Part shown: in pieces, positions 40,220 through 49,414 of the stretch
Layout: every line of letters starts with the position of its first letter
How positions within the stretch are numbered: the stretch's first letter is position 1
From: Mesorhizobium sp.
Lineage (GTDB): Bacteria; Pseudomonadota; Alphaproteobacteria; Rhizobiales; Rhizobiaceae
DNA length: 64,000 nucleotides
NCBI RefSeq assembly: GCF_024710845.1
Contig: NZ_JANJTZ010000067.1
Location: forward strand, 1-64,000
Reading direction: 5' to 3'
Position numbers and translations under genes: made by a program
The notes under the pieces: generated by a model
The model's database searches: none
What the model was told of the DNA's origin: nothing
The model's input: only the letters and a program-made list of their open reading frames with translations

Positions 40220-42811
40220 ATGAGCGGCCGCATGACGACGGCATCGCTCCCAATGTGGCGCATGATCGTCCGGCAGGCGCTTGCTGCGTCTGCTGCATGC
40301 CTGATCGTCTTCTCCGGCATGGCTGCCCAGGCGCAGGACAAGGCGCTTAAAGGCATCGCCCTGGTCGTCGGCCAGTCGAACTACTCAGCCCTGCCCGCTC
40401 TTGCCAATCCCGTGAACGATGCACGGCTCGTTTCGAGTCTTCTCGGCAATCTCGGTTTCGAGGTGACGACCGTACTGGATGCCGACGGCACGAAGCTCTC
40501 CCGCGCGTTGCGCCGCTTCGCCGAGGATGCGGAGGGATCGGATGTCGCCCTGCTCTATTTCGCCGGGCATGGCGTCGAGGCGGGCGGCGAGAACTTCCTC
40601 GTGCCGGTCGACGCGCAGCCCAGCGAGCCGAAGGACCTCGCCGCCATTTCACCGCTCCTCGCGGAACTGCAAGCGGCCGTGCCGGTGACGATCCTGCTGC
40701 TCGACGCTTGCCGGACCAATCCGTTCCCGGCGGGCGCCAGGATCGCCGTGGATGGATCGGCTCCAGTCGAGGTGTCATCGGCAGGTTTGGGCGCACTGCG
40801 GGGAGTGGTGCCGATGAAGGCGGCAGGTGCCGCGAATCCGGAAACGCTCGGCGCCGTGATCGGCTTCGCCGCGGAGCCGGGCAAGGCGGCCCTCGACGGC
40901 GCCAGCGGATCGAGCCCCTACGCCGCGGCGCTGGCGAAACACCTTCCCGCATCCGGCTTCGCCTTCGGCGACGTGATGACGATGGTGACCGAAGAAGTCT
41001 ATCTCGCCACTGCGGCGCGGCAATTGCCGTGGACCAATGCGAGCCTGCGCCGGCAGCTCTATTTCGGCCTTGCGCCGGAAGAAAAGGCCGGAGACGAGGC
41101 CCTGATCCGCGGCGAGCGGCGCAAGCTGCTGCTCACCATCGCCTCGACACCGCTTGAGACCCGGCAACTGGTCGAGCAGGTTGCAAACACCAATGGCGTG
41201 CCGATGGACGCGCTCTACGGCATGCTGGATGTGCTGGGCGTCGATGTCACCGCGCGCTCAGGCAACCTGGCAGAGCAGCTGAGCCAGGGCGCGGACCGTC
41301 TGCGCCAGATCCTCGCGGAGCGCGACGTCCAGACGCGGCAGGATCCCGACATCGTGCGCCTCGCCTCGCTGGCCGACACCGCCGAGAAGGAAGGCGCGAT
41401 CCGGTTGGCGCTTTCCTTCCGCGAACGCGCCAGCCAGCGCGCCGACCAGATCGATGCCTCGCTCGACGAGGCGGAGGCCAACATAGAGACGCGCAGACGT
41501 GAGCTGGCTTCGACGTTCGAAAACCATGCCGAGACCGCGATCCTGAACTTCGACTTCGACACGGCCGCGCGCCGCTATGCCGATGCGTTCGCTCAAGTCG
41601 AGCGCTACGACATCGGCAGGTCGTATGGCTTCAAGGTGTCGGAGGCGGACGCTTGGGCCGACCACGGCGACAAGACGGGCGACAACGACGCGCTCAAGGA
41701 AAGTCTCGTCGCCTACAAGCGGGCTTATGACATCGGACGCGCGGCGCCCAATTCGCGGCGCGACGCGGCTTTGCGCGGCAACATGGCGATCGTGCTGACC
41801 ATACTGGGCGAACGCACCGGCGACGAAAGATGGCTGCAGCAGGCGATCGCGGAGTATGACGAAGTGATCAGGCAATCCCCGCGCAACCGGGTGCCGATGG
41901 ACTGGGCCTACGCTCAGCTCAACGCTGGAAACCTGTACGAGATCCTGGGATCGCGCGGGGGCGGCGCCGAATATCTGCAGCGGGCGTTGAAGTCCTTTCG
42001 CGGCGCGGCCGAGGTGATGACGCGCAAGAAGATGCCGTCGCAGTGGGCCGGCCTGCAGATGAATATCGGCAACGTCGAATACGCGATCGGCCAGAGCGGC
42101 GGCGACAAGGACAACTACCGCCGGTCGGTCGCCGCCATCCGCACCGCGCTGCAGATCTGGACGCGGGAAGACGAGCCGTCGGAATGGGCGAACGCACAAG
42201 CCAATCTCGGCAGTTCGCTCAACGCTCTTGGCCGCGCGACCGGCGACACGAAGCCTATCGTCGAAGGCATCGCCGCCTTCGAAGCCGCCATCCTCGTTGC
42301 GACCTTCGAGCGTGAACCCGTCACCTGGGCACGCATCCAGCAAAACCGCGCCTCGGCCCTGATCGAACTTGCCCGCATCGACGGCAACGCGGCCCACTAC
42401 CGCGCGGCGATCGAAGGTCTCAGGCTCTCGCGTCGGGTCTACACCGCGGAGACCTACCTTCCTGCCTACGCGTCGACTTTTCACGAGGAAGGTCGGGCCC
42501 TGCTCTATCTGGGCATCCTCGAGAAGAGCGTGCCGATCCTGCGCGAGGCCAACGCAGCGCTCGTGACCGCGATGTCGCACATGCGCCGCGACGCATCACC
42601 CATCGACTGGGCGCGAGCCCGCTCGGTGCAGGGGGAGATCCTCGCTGAGATCGGCACGATCGCTGCGGACAAGCAGGCGCTGCGCGACGCCCGCCAGGCC
42701 TATGAAGATGCCCGCACGACCTTCCGCGACAATGGTATGGGCGAGACCGGCCAGGGCTTCTGGGAAAAGCAGATCGCCGCGATCGACGCGCAACTGGCCG
42801 CAAAGCCCTGA
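40220..42811 (+). CDS. Exported caspase-like (C14) protease with TPR array, paralog 5
   Basis: Fifth member, 863 aa, closest to paralog 4. The hydrophobic N-terminus VRQALAASAACLIVFSGMAA ends AQA, an export signal. The true start may be a later ATG (40232 or 40253), which would give a shorter head. The caspase dyad is His117 in YFAGHGVE and Cys164 in LLDACRTNPF, where Thr replaces the Asp seen in the other four. The following block, VMTMVTEEVYL, PWTNASLRRQLYFG and MDALYGMLDVLG, matches paralog 4. The TPR-like region is the shortest of the five, with units such as VPMDWAYAQLNAGNLYEILG and EPSEWANAQANLGSSLNALG. Confidence 0.85.
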   Translation: MSGRMTTASLPMWRMIVRQALAASAACLIVFSGMAAQAQDKALKGIALVVGQSNYSALPALANPVNDARLVSSLLGNLGFEVTTVLDADGTKLSRALRRFAEDAEGSDVALLYFAGHGVEAGGENFLVPVDAQPSEPKDLAAISPLLAELQAAVPVTILLLDACRTNPFPAGARIAVDGSAPVEVSSAGLGALRGVVPMKAAGAANPETLGAVIGFAAEPGKAALDGASGSSPYAAALAKHLPASGFAFGDVMTMVTEEVYLATAARQLPWTNASLRRQLYFGLAPEEKAGDEALIRGERRKLLLTIASTPLETRQLVEQVANTNGVPMDALYGMLDVLGVDVTARSGNLAEQLSQGADRLRQILAERDVQTRQDPDIVRLASLADTAEKEGAIRLALSFRERASQRADQIDASLDEAEANIETRRRELASTFENHAETAILNFDFDTAARRYADAFAQVERYDIGRSYGFKVSEADAWADHGDKTGDNDALKESLVAYKRAYDIGRAAPNSRRDAALRGNMAIVLTILGERTGDERWLQQAIAEYDEVIRQSPRNRVPMDWAYAQLNAGNLYEILGSRGGGAEYLQRALKSFRGAAEVMTRKKMPSQWAGLQMNIGNVEYAIGQSGGDKDNYRRSVAAIRTALQIWTREDEPSEWANAQANLGSSLNALGRATGDTKPIVEGIAAFEAAILVATFEREPVTWARIQQNRASALIELARIDGNAAHYRAAIEGLRLSRRVYTAETYLPAYASTFHEEGRALLYLGILEKSVPILREANAALVTAMSHMRRDASPIDWARARSVQGEILAEIGTIAADKQALRDARQAYEDARTTFRDNGMGETGQGFWEKQIAAIDAQLAAKP

Positions 42812-42959
42812 GGCAGCGCCGCTCAAGCGACACTCACGACAAGTTGTTCCCCTCGCGGCCTTTCCGCCGCGTCCCCGGCGATCAATTTCCGCCTCGTATG
42901 CGTTTGTAGTCGCGTCACGGCCACAACGGCAGTGCCGATCACCAACCGAGGAGGACCCC

Positions 42960-43589
42960 GTGAAACGTCTGCTGATCGTCTCGACCGTGCTGGCCGGAGC
43001 CATGCTCGTCCCCGCTCAGGCTCAGGACACGTCCATGAGCTTCTTCATCACCAGCGTCGGCAGCGGCAAGGGCGCCGATCTCGGTGGCCTGGACGGAGCT
43101 GACGCGCATTGCGGTCGGCTCGCCGAGGCGGCCGGCGTGACCGGCAAGACCTGGCGCGCCTACCTGTCGACCGACCAGGTCAACGCCAGGGACCGCATCG
43201 GCTCCGGCCCGTGGTTCAACGCCAAGGGCGTGAAAATCGCCGACGACGTCGCCTCGCTGCACAGCGACGCTAACGGCATCAACAAGGAGACCGGCCTGAC
43301 CGAAAAGGGCGAGGTCGTGAAGGGCCGCGGCGACCAACCGAACGAGCACGATATCCTGACCGGCACCAAAGCAGACGGCACGGTGGACGGCACGAACACC
43401 TGCTCGAACTGGACGACGAGCGGTGCCGAGGGTGCCGCGATGCTCGGCCATCACGACCGCAAGGGGCCGGAGACGTTGCCGACCGCGTCGTCCTGGAACG
43501 CGGCGCACGCCTCGCGCGGCGGCTGCGGCCAGGACGCGCTGAAGGGCACCGGCGGCGCCGGCCTGTTCTACTGCTTCGCGGCGAATTGA
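42960..43589 (+). CDS. Secreted endostatin/lectin-like protein
   Basis: Exported 209-aa protein. GTG start behind GAGGAGG; signal peptide VKRLLIVSTVLAGAMLVPAQA. The mature part opens SMSFFITSVGSGKGADLGGL, then DGADAHCGRLAEAAG, KTWRAYLST, NARDRIGSGPWFNAKG and a C-terminal GCGQDALKGTGGAGLFYCFA. It matches proteins annotated in rhizobia as lectin or DUF1554-like, with a fold related to collagen endostatin/C-type lectin domains. Four Cys probably make disulfides. Ligand unknown. It follows the caspase-like genes after 148 bp on the same strand, but with its own ribosome site. Confidence 0.75.
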   Translation: MKRLLIVSTVLAGAMLVPAQAQDTSMSFFITSVGSGKGADLGGLDGADAHCGRLAEAAGVTGKTWRAYLSTDQVNARDRIGSGPWFNAKGVKIADDVASLHSDANGINKETGLTEKGEVVKGRGDQPNEHDILTGTKADGTVDGTNTCSNWTTSGAEGAAMLGHHDRKGPETLPTASSWNAAHASRGGCGQDALKGTGGAGLFYCFAAN

Positions 43590-43632
43590 GCCGAGGGACG
43601 GGCCAACGGCATCGGTCTCTGCTTTGATCCGA

Positions 43633-44274
43633 CTACGCTGCGCGCAAGGCGGATCGCGGCGTCGGCGCGAGGCGAAGAATCTGCGAGGGAGCACGGCCGT
43701 CGACCGTTGCCCGGTCTGCCGGTGGTGCGCGGTCGAGTATGGCCACGACAACGCTGGCGTCCTCGCGTACCGGCAGGCGCGGATAGGTGTTCGGCGCCGG
43801 GTCGGTGAAGTAGACAGCGCGCGCGTCGGGGAATGCGCGCGCGACTTCCCCGGCGAAGCCGGCAAGGCGGTCGGGCCCAACGTCCCAGACCAGAATCGCG
43901 AGCGGCCTGCCTTCCGCCCCCATCCGGCCCGGCGGCGGACGATCGGCGGCATTCACCCCAAGATCGCGCCCCTCCCCGGCCGGCTTCAGCAGAAGGACGT
44001 CATGCCATTCGGTCATCATCGGATTGGCGGCGGCGCTGTGCTCGGCCCACACCGGGCCCGAATAGAAGGCGTCGAGCGAGGCTTTCCGCGCCTCCATGTT
44101 CGGGAAGCGGCGTATCCAGACGTAGCGGTCAGGCCTGTCGAGGTCAGTGAACTGGGCGACCACCTCGATTCCCAAGGCTTCCTGCGTCTCGACAAATTCG
44201 CGGTCGAAGAGATCCACGAAATTCTGCCGGCGGCCCGGCATCATCGTATATTGGCGGAGTTCCAGAACGGTCAT
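43633..44274 (-). CDS. NIPSNAP-family protein
   Basis: 213-aa cytoplasmic protein with a NIPSNAP (dimeric alpha/beta-barrel) domain: MTVLELRQYTMMPGRRQNFV, then LYxxDRYVWIRRFPNMEARK-type sequence and MMTEWHDVLLLKPA. Members are of uncertain biochemical role. The ATG at 44274 follows GGGAG and gives the canonical domain start; an upstream ATG adds 12 unconserved residues. It is divergent from uvrB with 128 bp between starts, in which CTGACA and TGTCAG form a short inverted repeat (44312-44329). Confidence 0.78.
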   Translation of the reverse strand: MTVLELRQYTMMPGRRQNFVDLFDREFVETQEALGIEVVAQFTDLDRPDRYVWIRRFPNMEARKASLDAFYSGPVWAEHSAAANPMMTEWHDVLLLKPAGEGRDLGVNAADRPPPGRMGAEGRPLAILVWDVGPDRLAGFAGEVARAFPDARAVYFTDPAPNTYPRLPVREDASVVVAILDRAPPADRATVDGRAPSQILRLAPTPRSALRAA

Positions 44275-44402
44275 TGCGCGCTCCCAGTTGCTTCCAGATA
44301 ACTCCGCCATGCTGACAACCTTCTGTCAGGAGGTGTTGTAGGTTAGCCCCTGGATTAGCCGCCGCCCTTCCCTTCGCGCGGGACTCCCCCCATATTCACG
44401 AC

Positions 44403-47396
44403 ATGGCGAAATCCTCCGACCGAAACGCGGCGCGCAAGCGCGGCAGTACCATGACCGATTTTCACGGCGCATCGGAGCCGCTGAATCCGGGCGGGTTCGG
44501 CGAAGCGCCGCAGGCCGCGTTCGAGGGCGCGCCGCTATCCGGCAACGTGTCGGACTGGGTGCGCGAACTCGAGAAGGCGGCTGAGGTCGAATCGCGTAGG
44601 TCGGAGACCCGCGCCATCCGCTCGGCCGCCGGCACGCACAGGGTGAAGGCCGAGCGTGGCGACGCTGGCGTTCCCCCGAAGCCCGGCAAGAAGATTCCCG
44701 AACGCTCTTCCGCGCCCACCCGCTCCGGGCGCGGCACGTCGATGGGCGGTGCCGCGAGCGCCAAGGACCGCGCAGCCGCGGGCCTGAATCCCGTCGCCGG
44801 GCTCGATATCAACCTGGAAGACGTCGGCTCGCTGGCCTCGTCCAGCGTCACCGCCACGGTGGCGGCGCTGTCCGCGCTGATCGAGAGCGGCAACCCGCTG
44901 CACAAGAACGGCGAGCTGTGGGTGCCGCACCGGCCTGACCGCCCGGATAAGTCCGAAGGCGGCATCGCCATCCAGATGCAATCCGACTTCGAGCCGGCGG
45001 GCGACCAGCCGACCGCGATCAAGGACCTCGTCGAGGGCGTCGCCAATGCCGACCGCACCCAGGTCCTGCTCGGCGTCACCGGCTCGGGCAAGACCTTCAC
45101 CATGGCCAAGGTGATCGAGGAGACGCAGCGTCCCGCCCTGATCCTGGCGCCGAACAAGACGCTGGCGGCGCAGCTCTACGGCGAGTTCAAGAAATTCTTC
45201 CCGAACAACGCGGTCGAGTATTTCGTCTCCTACTACGACTACTACCAGCCCGAGGCCTACGTTCCGCGCACCGACACGTTCATCGAGAAGGAATCCTCGA
45301 TCAACGAGCAGATCGACCGCATGCGCCACTCGGCCACCCGCTCGCTGCTGGAGCGCGACGACGTCATCATCGTCGCGTCCGTCTCCTGCATCTACGGTAT
45401 CGGCTCGGTCGAGACCTATACGGCGATGACCTTCCAGATGAATGTCGGCGACCGGCTCGACCAGCGGCAGTTGCTGGCCGATCTCGTGGCGCAGCAGTAC
45501 AAGCGCCAGGAGATCAATTTCACGCGCGGCTCGTTCCGGGTGCGCGGCGACACGATCGAGCTGTTCCCGGCCCACCTCGAGGACCGCGCCTGGCGCATCT
45601 CGATGTTCGGCGACGAGATCGATTCCATCACCGAGTTCGATCCCCTGACCGGCCAGAAGACTGGCGACCTGAAGTCGGTGAAGATCTACGCCAACTCGCA
45701 CTACGTGACGCCGCGCCCGACGTTGAATCAGGCCATCAAGTCTATCAAGGAAGAATTGCAGGGGCGCCTGCAAGAGCTTGAAAAGGCTGGACGACTGCTG
45801 GAGGCGCAGCGGCTGGAACAGCGCACGCGCTACGACCTCGAAATGCTCGAGGCGACCGGCTCCTGCGCCGGGATCGAGAACTATTCGCGCTACCTGACCG
45901 GCCGCCGGCCGGGCGATCCTCCGCCGACCCTGTTCGAATACATCCCCGACAACGCGCTCGTCTTCGTCGATGAGAGCCACGTCACCGTGCCGCAGATCGG
46001 CGGCATGTATCGCGGCGACTTCCGCCGCAAGGCAACGCTGGCCGAATACGGCTTCCGCCTGCCCTCCTGCATGGACAACCGCCCGCTGCGCTTCGAGGAG
46101 TGGGACGCGATGCGCCCGACCACGATCGCCGTGTCGGCGACGCCGGGCAACTGGGAGATGGAGCAGGCCGGCGGCGTCTTCGCCGAGCAGGTCATCCGCC
46201 CCACCGGCCTGATCGACCCGCCGGTGGAGATCCGCCCGGCCAAGAGCCAGGTCGACGACGTGCTGGGCGAGATCCGCGAGACGGCTGCCAAGGGCTACCG
46301 CACGCTCTGCACCGTGCTGACCAAGCGCATGGCCGAGGACCTGACCGAATATCTGCACGAGCAGGGCGTCCGCGTCCGCTACATGCACTCCGACATCGAC
46401 ACGCTGGAGCGCATCGAGATCCTGCGCGACCTGCGGCTCGGCGCGTTCGACTGCCTCGTCGGCATCAATCTTTTGCGCGAGGGCCTCGACATTCCCGAAT
46501 GCGGCTTCGTCGCGATCCTCGACGCCGACAAGGAAGGGTTCCTGCGCTCGGAGACGTCACTAATCCAAACGATCGGCCGCGCAGCGCGCAATGTCGACGG
46601 CAAGGTCATCCTCTACGCCGACCAGATCACCGGCTCGATGGAGCGGGCGATGGCCGAGACCGAACGCCGCCGCGAGAAGCAGCTGGCGTACAATGCCGAG
46701 CACGGCATCACGCCGGAATCGGTGAAGTCGCGCATCTCCGACATTCTCGATTCTGTCTACGAGAGGGATCATGTCCTCGCCGAGCTTCCGTCCGGCGGCA
46801 GCGGCGGCGTCAACAACCTCGTCGGCAACAACCTCAAGACCCATCTCGAACATCTCGAGAAGGAGATGCGCAACGCCGCAACAGACCTCGACTTCGAACG
46901 CGCGGCCCGGCTGCGCGACGAGATCAAGCGGCTGCGCGAGGCCGAACTCGCCATCGCCGACGATCCGCTGGCGCGCGACATCGCTGTCGAGAACACCCAG
47001 GCGTCCCGCAAGGACGCCGCGCGCGGGAAGCCGGCGGCCAGGTCCGCCTCGCTCTTCGCCAAGCCGGCACTGGACGACATGGGGACCTCGGGCGACCACG
47101 CGACGCCGGCGGGCGCGGCGGGTCGTTCGATGTTCAGGAAACAGACCGCCGACGAAGCGCACGGTTCCGACTATGGGACGCCGGGCGAAGACCGCGGCCT
47201 GTTCCGCAAGAACTCGCTCGACGAAATGACGGTGCGCCGCACCGAGAAGCCGGTCGAGGGATCCATGCCGGTCAAGCCGGCAGACGACGCCAAGCCAGTC
47301 GTGCGCGGTAAGGTCGGCGCCGGTTCCTATGAAGACCCGGCCGACGCGCGACGCCAGAAGCGTCGCCCGGGCAAGACCGGCCGCCCCGGTCGGTAG
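44403..47396 (+). CDS. uvrB: Excinuclease ABC subunit B, extended form
   Basis: Damage-recognition helicase of nucleotide excision repair, acting with UvrA and UvrC. Walker A GVTGSGKT is at 224-231; the beta-hairpin sequence [27 protein letters not shown] and the helicase motif TIGRAARN are all present, and the UvrC-binding UVR motif ([16 protein letters not shown]) is near 830-845. At 997 aa it is about 320 longer than the E. coli enzyme. About 190 residues precede the conserved core (low complexity, no recognised domain) and about 140 follow the UVR motif (Lys/Asp-rich, with repeated LFRKN/MFRKQ phrases). Long UvrBs of this kind are familiar in Rhizobiales. I see no LexA box in the upstream region. 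Confidence 0.95.
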   Translation: MAKSSDRNAARKRGSTMTDFHGASEPLNPGGFGEAPQAAFEGAPLSGNVSDWVRELEKAAEVESRRSETRAIRSAAGTHRVKAERGDAGVPPKPGKKIPERSSAPTRSGRGTSMGGAASAKDRAAAGLNPVAGLDINLEDVGSLASSSVTATVAALSALIESGNPLHKNGELWVPHRPDRPDKSEGGIAIQMQSDFEPAGDQPTAIKDLVEGVANADRTQVLLGVTGSGKTFTMAKVIEETQRPALILAPNKTLAAQLYGEFKKFFPNNAVEYFVSYYDYYQPEAYVPRTDTFIEKESSINEQIDRMRHSATRSLLERDDVIIVASVSCIYGIGSVETYTAMTFQMNVGDRLDQRQLLADLVAQQYKRQEINFTRGSFRVRGDTIELFPAHLEDRAWRISMFGDEIDSITEFDPLTGQKTGDLKSVKIYANSHYVTPRPTLNQAIKSIKEELQGRLQELEKAGRLLEAQRLEQRTRYDLEMLEATGSCAGIENYSRYLTGRRPGDPPPTLFEYIPDNALVFVDESHVTVPQIGGMYRGDFRRKATLAEYGFRLPSCMDNRPLRFEEWDAMRPTTIAVSATPGNWEMEQAGGVFAEQVIRPTGLIDPPVEIRPAKSQVDDVLGEIRETAAKGYRTLCTVLTKRMAEDLTEYLHEQGVRVRYMHSDIDTLERIEILRDLRLGAFDCLVGINLLREGLDIPECGFVAILDADKEGFLRSETSLIQTIGRAARNVDGKVILYADQITGSMERAMAETERRREKQLAYNAEHGITPESVKSRISDILDSVYERDHVLAELPSGGSGGVNNLVGNNLKTHLEHLEKEMRNAATDLDFERAARLRDEIKRLREAELAIADDPLARDIAVENTQASRKDAARGKPAARSASLFAKPALDDMGTSGDHATPAGAAGRSMFRKQTADEAHGSDYGTPGEDRGLFRKNSLDEMTVRRTEKPVEGSMPVKPADDAKPVVRGKVGAGSYEDPADARRQKRRPGKTGRPGR

Positions 47397-47410
47397 GGGG
47401 CCGTGGAGAT

Positions 47411-48010
47411 ATGGCACCGGTCACGGTCAATCCGGCGAATGTCCGCGAATTCGCGGACGCAGCCGCCTTCTACGCCTGGCTCGGCGAGAACCACGACCGC
47501 GTGGACGAAGTGTGCATCCGCATCTTCAAGGTTGCGTCGGGCATTCCATCGATCACGCCGAAGGAGGCCATCGACGTCTGCCTTTGCTGGGGATGGATCG
47601 ACGCGATCAAGAAGAGCCTGGACGAGAAGAGCTTTCTCCAGCGCTACACGCCCCGTCGCAGCAAGAGCATCTGGAGCAAGATCAATGTCGACAATGTCGC
47701 GCGCCTCGTCGCCAGCGGCGAGATGACCGTGCACGGCTTGCGCCAGGTCGAGGCGGCGAAGGCCGACGGCCGCTGGGACCGCGCCTATGGCGGCTCCAAG
47801 GACATGACGATCCCGCCGGACCTGCAGGCGGCGATCGAAGCCGTGCCGGAGGCGAAGGCGATGCTGGAAAAACTCTCCGCGCAGAACCGGTTCGCGCTGG
47901 CCTTCCGACTGCACAACATCAAGACCGACGCAGCCCGCCAGAAGCGGATTGCCACCTTCGTCGATATGCTGAAGCGCGGCGAAACAATCTATCCGCAGGG
48001 GAAGGCATGA
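47411..48010 (+). CDS. YdeI/OmpD-associated family protein
   Basis: 199-aa cytoplasmic protein of the YdeI family, proposed in other bacteria to help against peptide or bacteriocin stress; the biochemical role is unknown. Typical stretches are EVCIRIFKVASG, TPKEAIDVCLCWGWIDAIKK, FLQRYTPRRSKSIWSKIN and the C-terminal FVDMLKRGETIYP. It starts 14 bp after uvrB with GGAG before the ATG, and its stop overlaps the start of the next gene as ATGA, so both may be transcribed from uvrB. Confidence 0.85.
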   Translation: MAPVTVNPANVREFADAAAFYAWLGENHDRVDEVCIRIFKVASGIPSITPKEAIDVCLCWGWIDAIKKSLDEKSFLQRYTPRRSKSIWSKINVDNVARLVASGEMTVHGLRQVEAAKADGRWDRAYGGSKDMTIPPDLQAAIEAVPEAKAMLEKLSAQNRFALAFRLHNIKTDAARQKRIATFVDMLKRGETIYPQGKA

Positions 48011-48606
48011 TACCGGCACTTCGGAATTGCCTTTTCGCCGCCGCGCTTCTCCCCGTCCCGTTCGCGTCCTCCGCGCAGGACTGGCAGGCGAAAGAGGTGG
48101 TGAAGACCTATTCTGTCTCCGGCACGACCGGCCCGGAGCTTTATGCCTCGATCGGTGAGAACGGCCCGAAGATAGGCCCGACCCGCACCATCGCCGTGAC
48201 CAACTACGATCTCAAATGGCGGCGCAACTACGTTCCGGAAGGCGCGGCGTGCCGGCTCGTTTCGGCAATCCCGTTCTTGACGATCACCTACACCTTGCCG
48301 AAGCCGTCCTCGAAGCTGCCGGCGTCGACAGAGACGCTGTGGAAGACATTCAGCGACGGCATCCGTGCGCATGAGAAAGTGCATGGCGACTACGTGCGTC
48401 AGATGACGCAGGACATCCTGGACACGACCGTCGGCATGGTGGTCGAAGACGATCCCGGCTGTCGCAAGATCAAGGAGCAGGTGAAGACGCCGATCCTCGA
48501 CGCGGGCCTCGCCTACAAGGCAAAGAACCGCGCCTTCGAGGAGGCCGAGATGGCGAAAGGCGGAAACGTCCACCAGTTGATCCTTGCGCTGGTCAACGGA
48601 AGGTGA
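48007..48606 (+). CDS. Exported DUF922-type putative zinc peptidase
   Basis: 199-aa exported protein of the DUF922 family. The signal peptide MIPALRNCLFAAALLPVPFASSA precedes a mature domain with TYSVSGTTGPELYASIGENG, YDLKWRRNY, ITYTLPKP and the zinc-peptidase motif HEKVH (HExxH) in IRAHEKVHGDYV. The C-terminal helix carries GCRKIKE. Family members are predicted zinc-dependent proteases of the periplasm. Translationally coupled to the YdeI-family gene by ATGA overlap. Confidence 0.8.
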   Translation: MIPALRNCLFAAALLPVPFASSAQDWQAKEVVKTYSVSGTTGPELYASIGENGPKIGPTRTIAVTNYDLKWRRNYVPEGAACRLVSAIPFLTITYTLPKPSSKLPASTETLWKTFSDGIRAHEKVHGDYVRQMTQDILDTTVGMVVEDDPGCRKIKEQVKTPILDAGLAYKAKNRAFEEAEMAKGGNVHQLILALVNGR

Positions 48607-48682
48607 CGGCGGTAGGAGATGCCTCCTCTCGCCCCCCGTCGGAGCCGGCCGCCATGCCACCTGAACCGCACTCGGCTTTCCA

Positions 48683-49369
48683 ATGATCCCCTGGGTGCAT
48701 CTCGCCAGCGCCGCCGTGCCCGGCGGAGCCGGCGAACTGCGGCTGAAGCGCCGCGGCGCCGAGTTCTCGATCATGTCGGGAACGATCGAACTGATGAATT
48801 CGCGGCTCTCCGGCTCCGAGGAAGCGCTTGCCACCCTCGTGGCGCAGCGCCTGGCCGGGCGCAAGTCGCCGTCCGTCCTGATCGGCGGCCTCGGCATGGG
48901 CTTCACCTTGCGCGCTGCCCTCGCCGAGTTTGGCTCCGAGGCGCGCATGACCGTCGCGGAACTCGTGCCGGAGGTCGTCGACTGGGCGCGGGGACCGATG
49001 GCGGAGCTGTCGGCCGGGTGCCTGGACGATCCCCGCGTGACGGTGGAGATCGCCGACGTCGCCGCCCTGATCCGACCGGAGACCGGCCGCGGTCCGGCGC
49101 CTCGATGGGACGCCATCCTGCTCGATGTCGACAACGGTCCCGAAGGGCTGACCCGACGCGTCAACGATAGGCTCTACGATCACGCGGGGCTTGCCGCCGC
49201 GCGCGCGGCGCTGAAGCCGGGCGGCGTGTTGGCCGTCTGGTCGCAAGGGCCGGACCGCGCCTTCGCGAAACGCCTGCGCGACGCCGGGTTCGCGGTCGAG
49301 GAGGTCACGGTGCGCGCGCATCGCGGAAAGAAGGGTGCGCGCCATATCATCTGGCTGGCGACGAGATAG
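48683..49369 (+). CDS. Spermidine synthase-like methyltransferase-fold protein
   Basis: 228-aa protein with the Rossmann fold of polyamine aminopropyltransferases: SVLIGGLGMGFTLRAAL (nucleotide-binding Gly loop, about 64-80), VAELVPEVVDWARG (acidic end of strand 2), WDAILLDVDNGPEG (catalytic-loop equivalent) and GGVLAVWSQGPD. Typical spermidine synthases have GGGDGG; here it is GGLGMG, so a methyltransferase or a different acceptor is equally possible. The start follows the DUF922 gene by 76 bp; no strong ribosome site is seen. Confidence 0.7.
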   Translation: MIPWVHLASAAVPGGAGELRLKRRGAEFSIMSGTIELMNSRLSGSEEALATLVAQRLAGRKSPSVLIGGLGMGFTLRAALAEFGSEARMTVAELVPEVVDWARGPMAELSAGCLDDPRVTVEIADVAALIRPETGRGPAPRWDAILLDVDNGPEGLTRRVNDRLYDHAGLAAARAALKPGGVLAVWSQGPDRAFAKRLRDAGFAVEEVTVRAHRGKKGARHIIWLATR

Positions 49370-49414
49370 TTCGAGCCTCGCCGAATCGGGCGTGAACGAC
49401 TACCGTTCCGCGCA

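Noticed and set aside
44275-44402. LexA/SOS box before uvrB
   Set aside because: I looked for the alphaproteobacterial GTTC-N7-GTTC pattern and did not find it; only a short CTGACA/TGTCAG inverted repeat is present.
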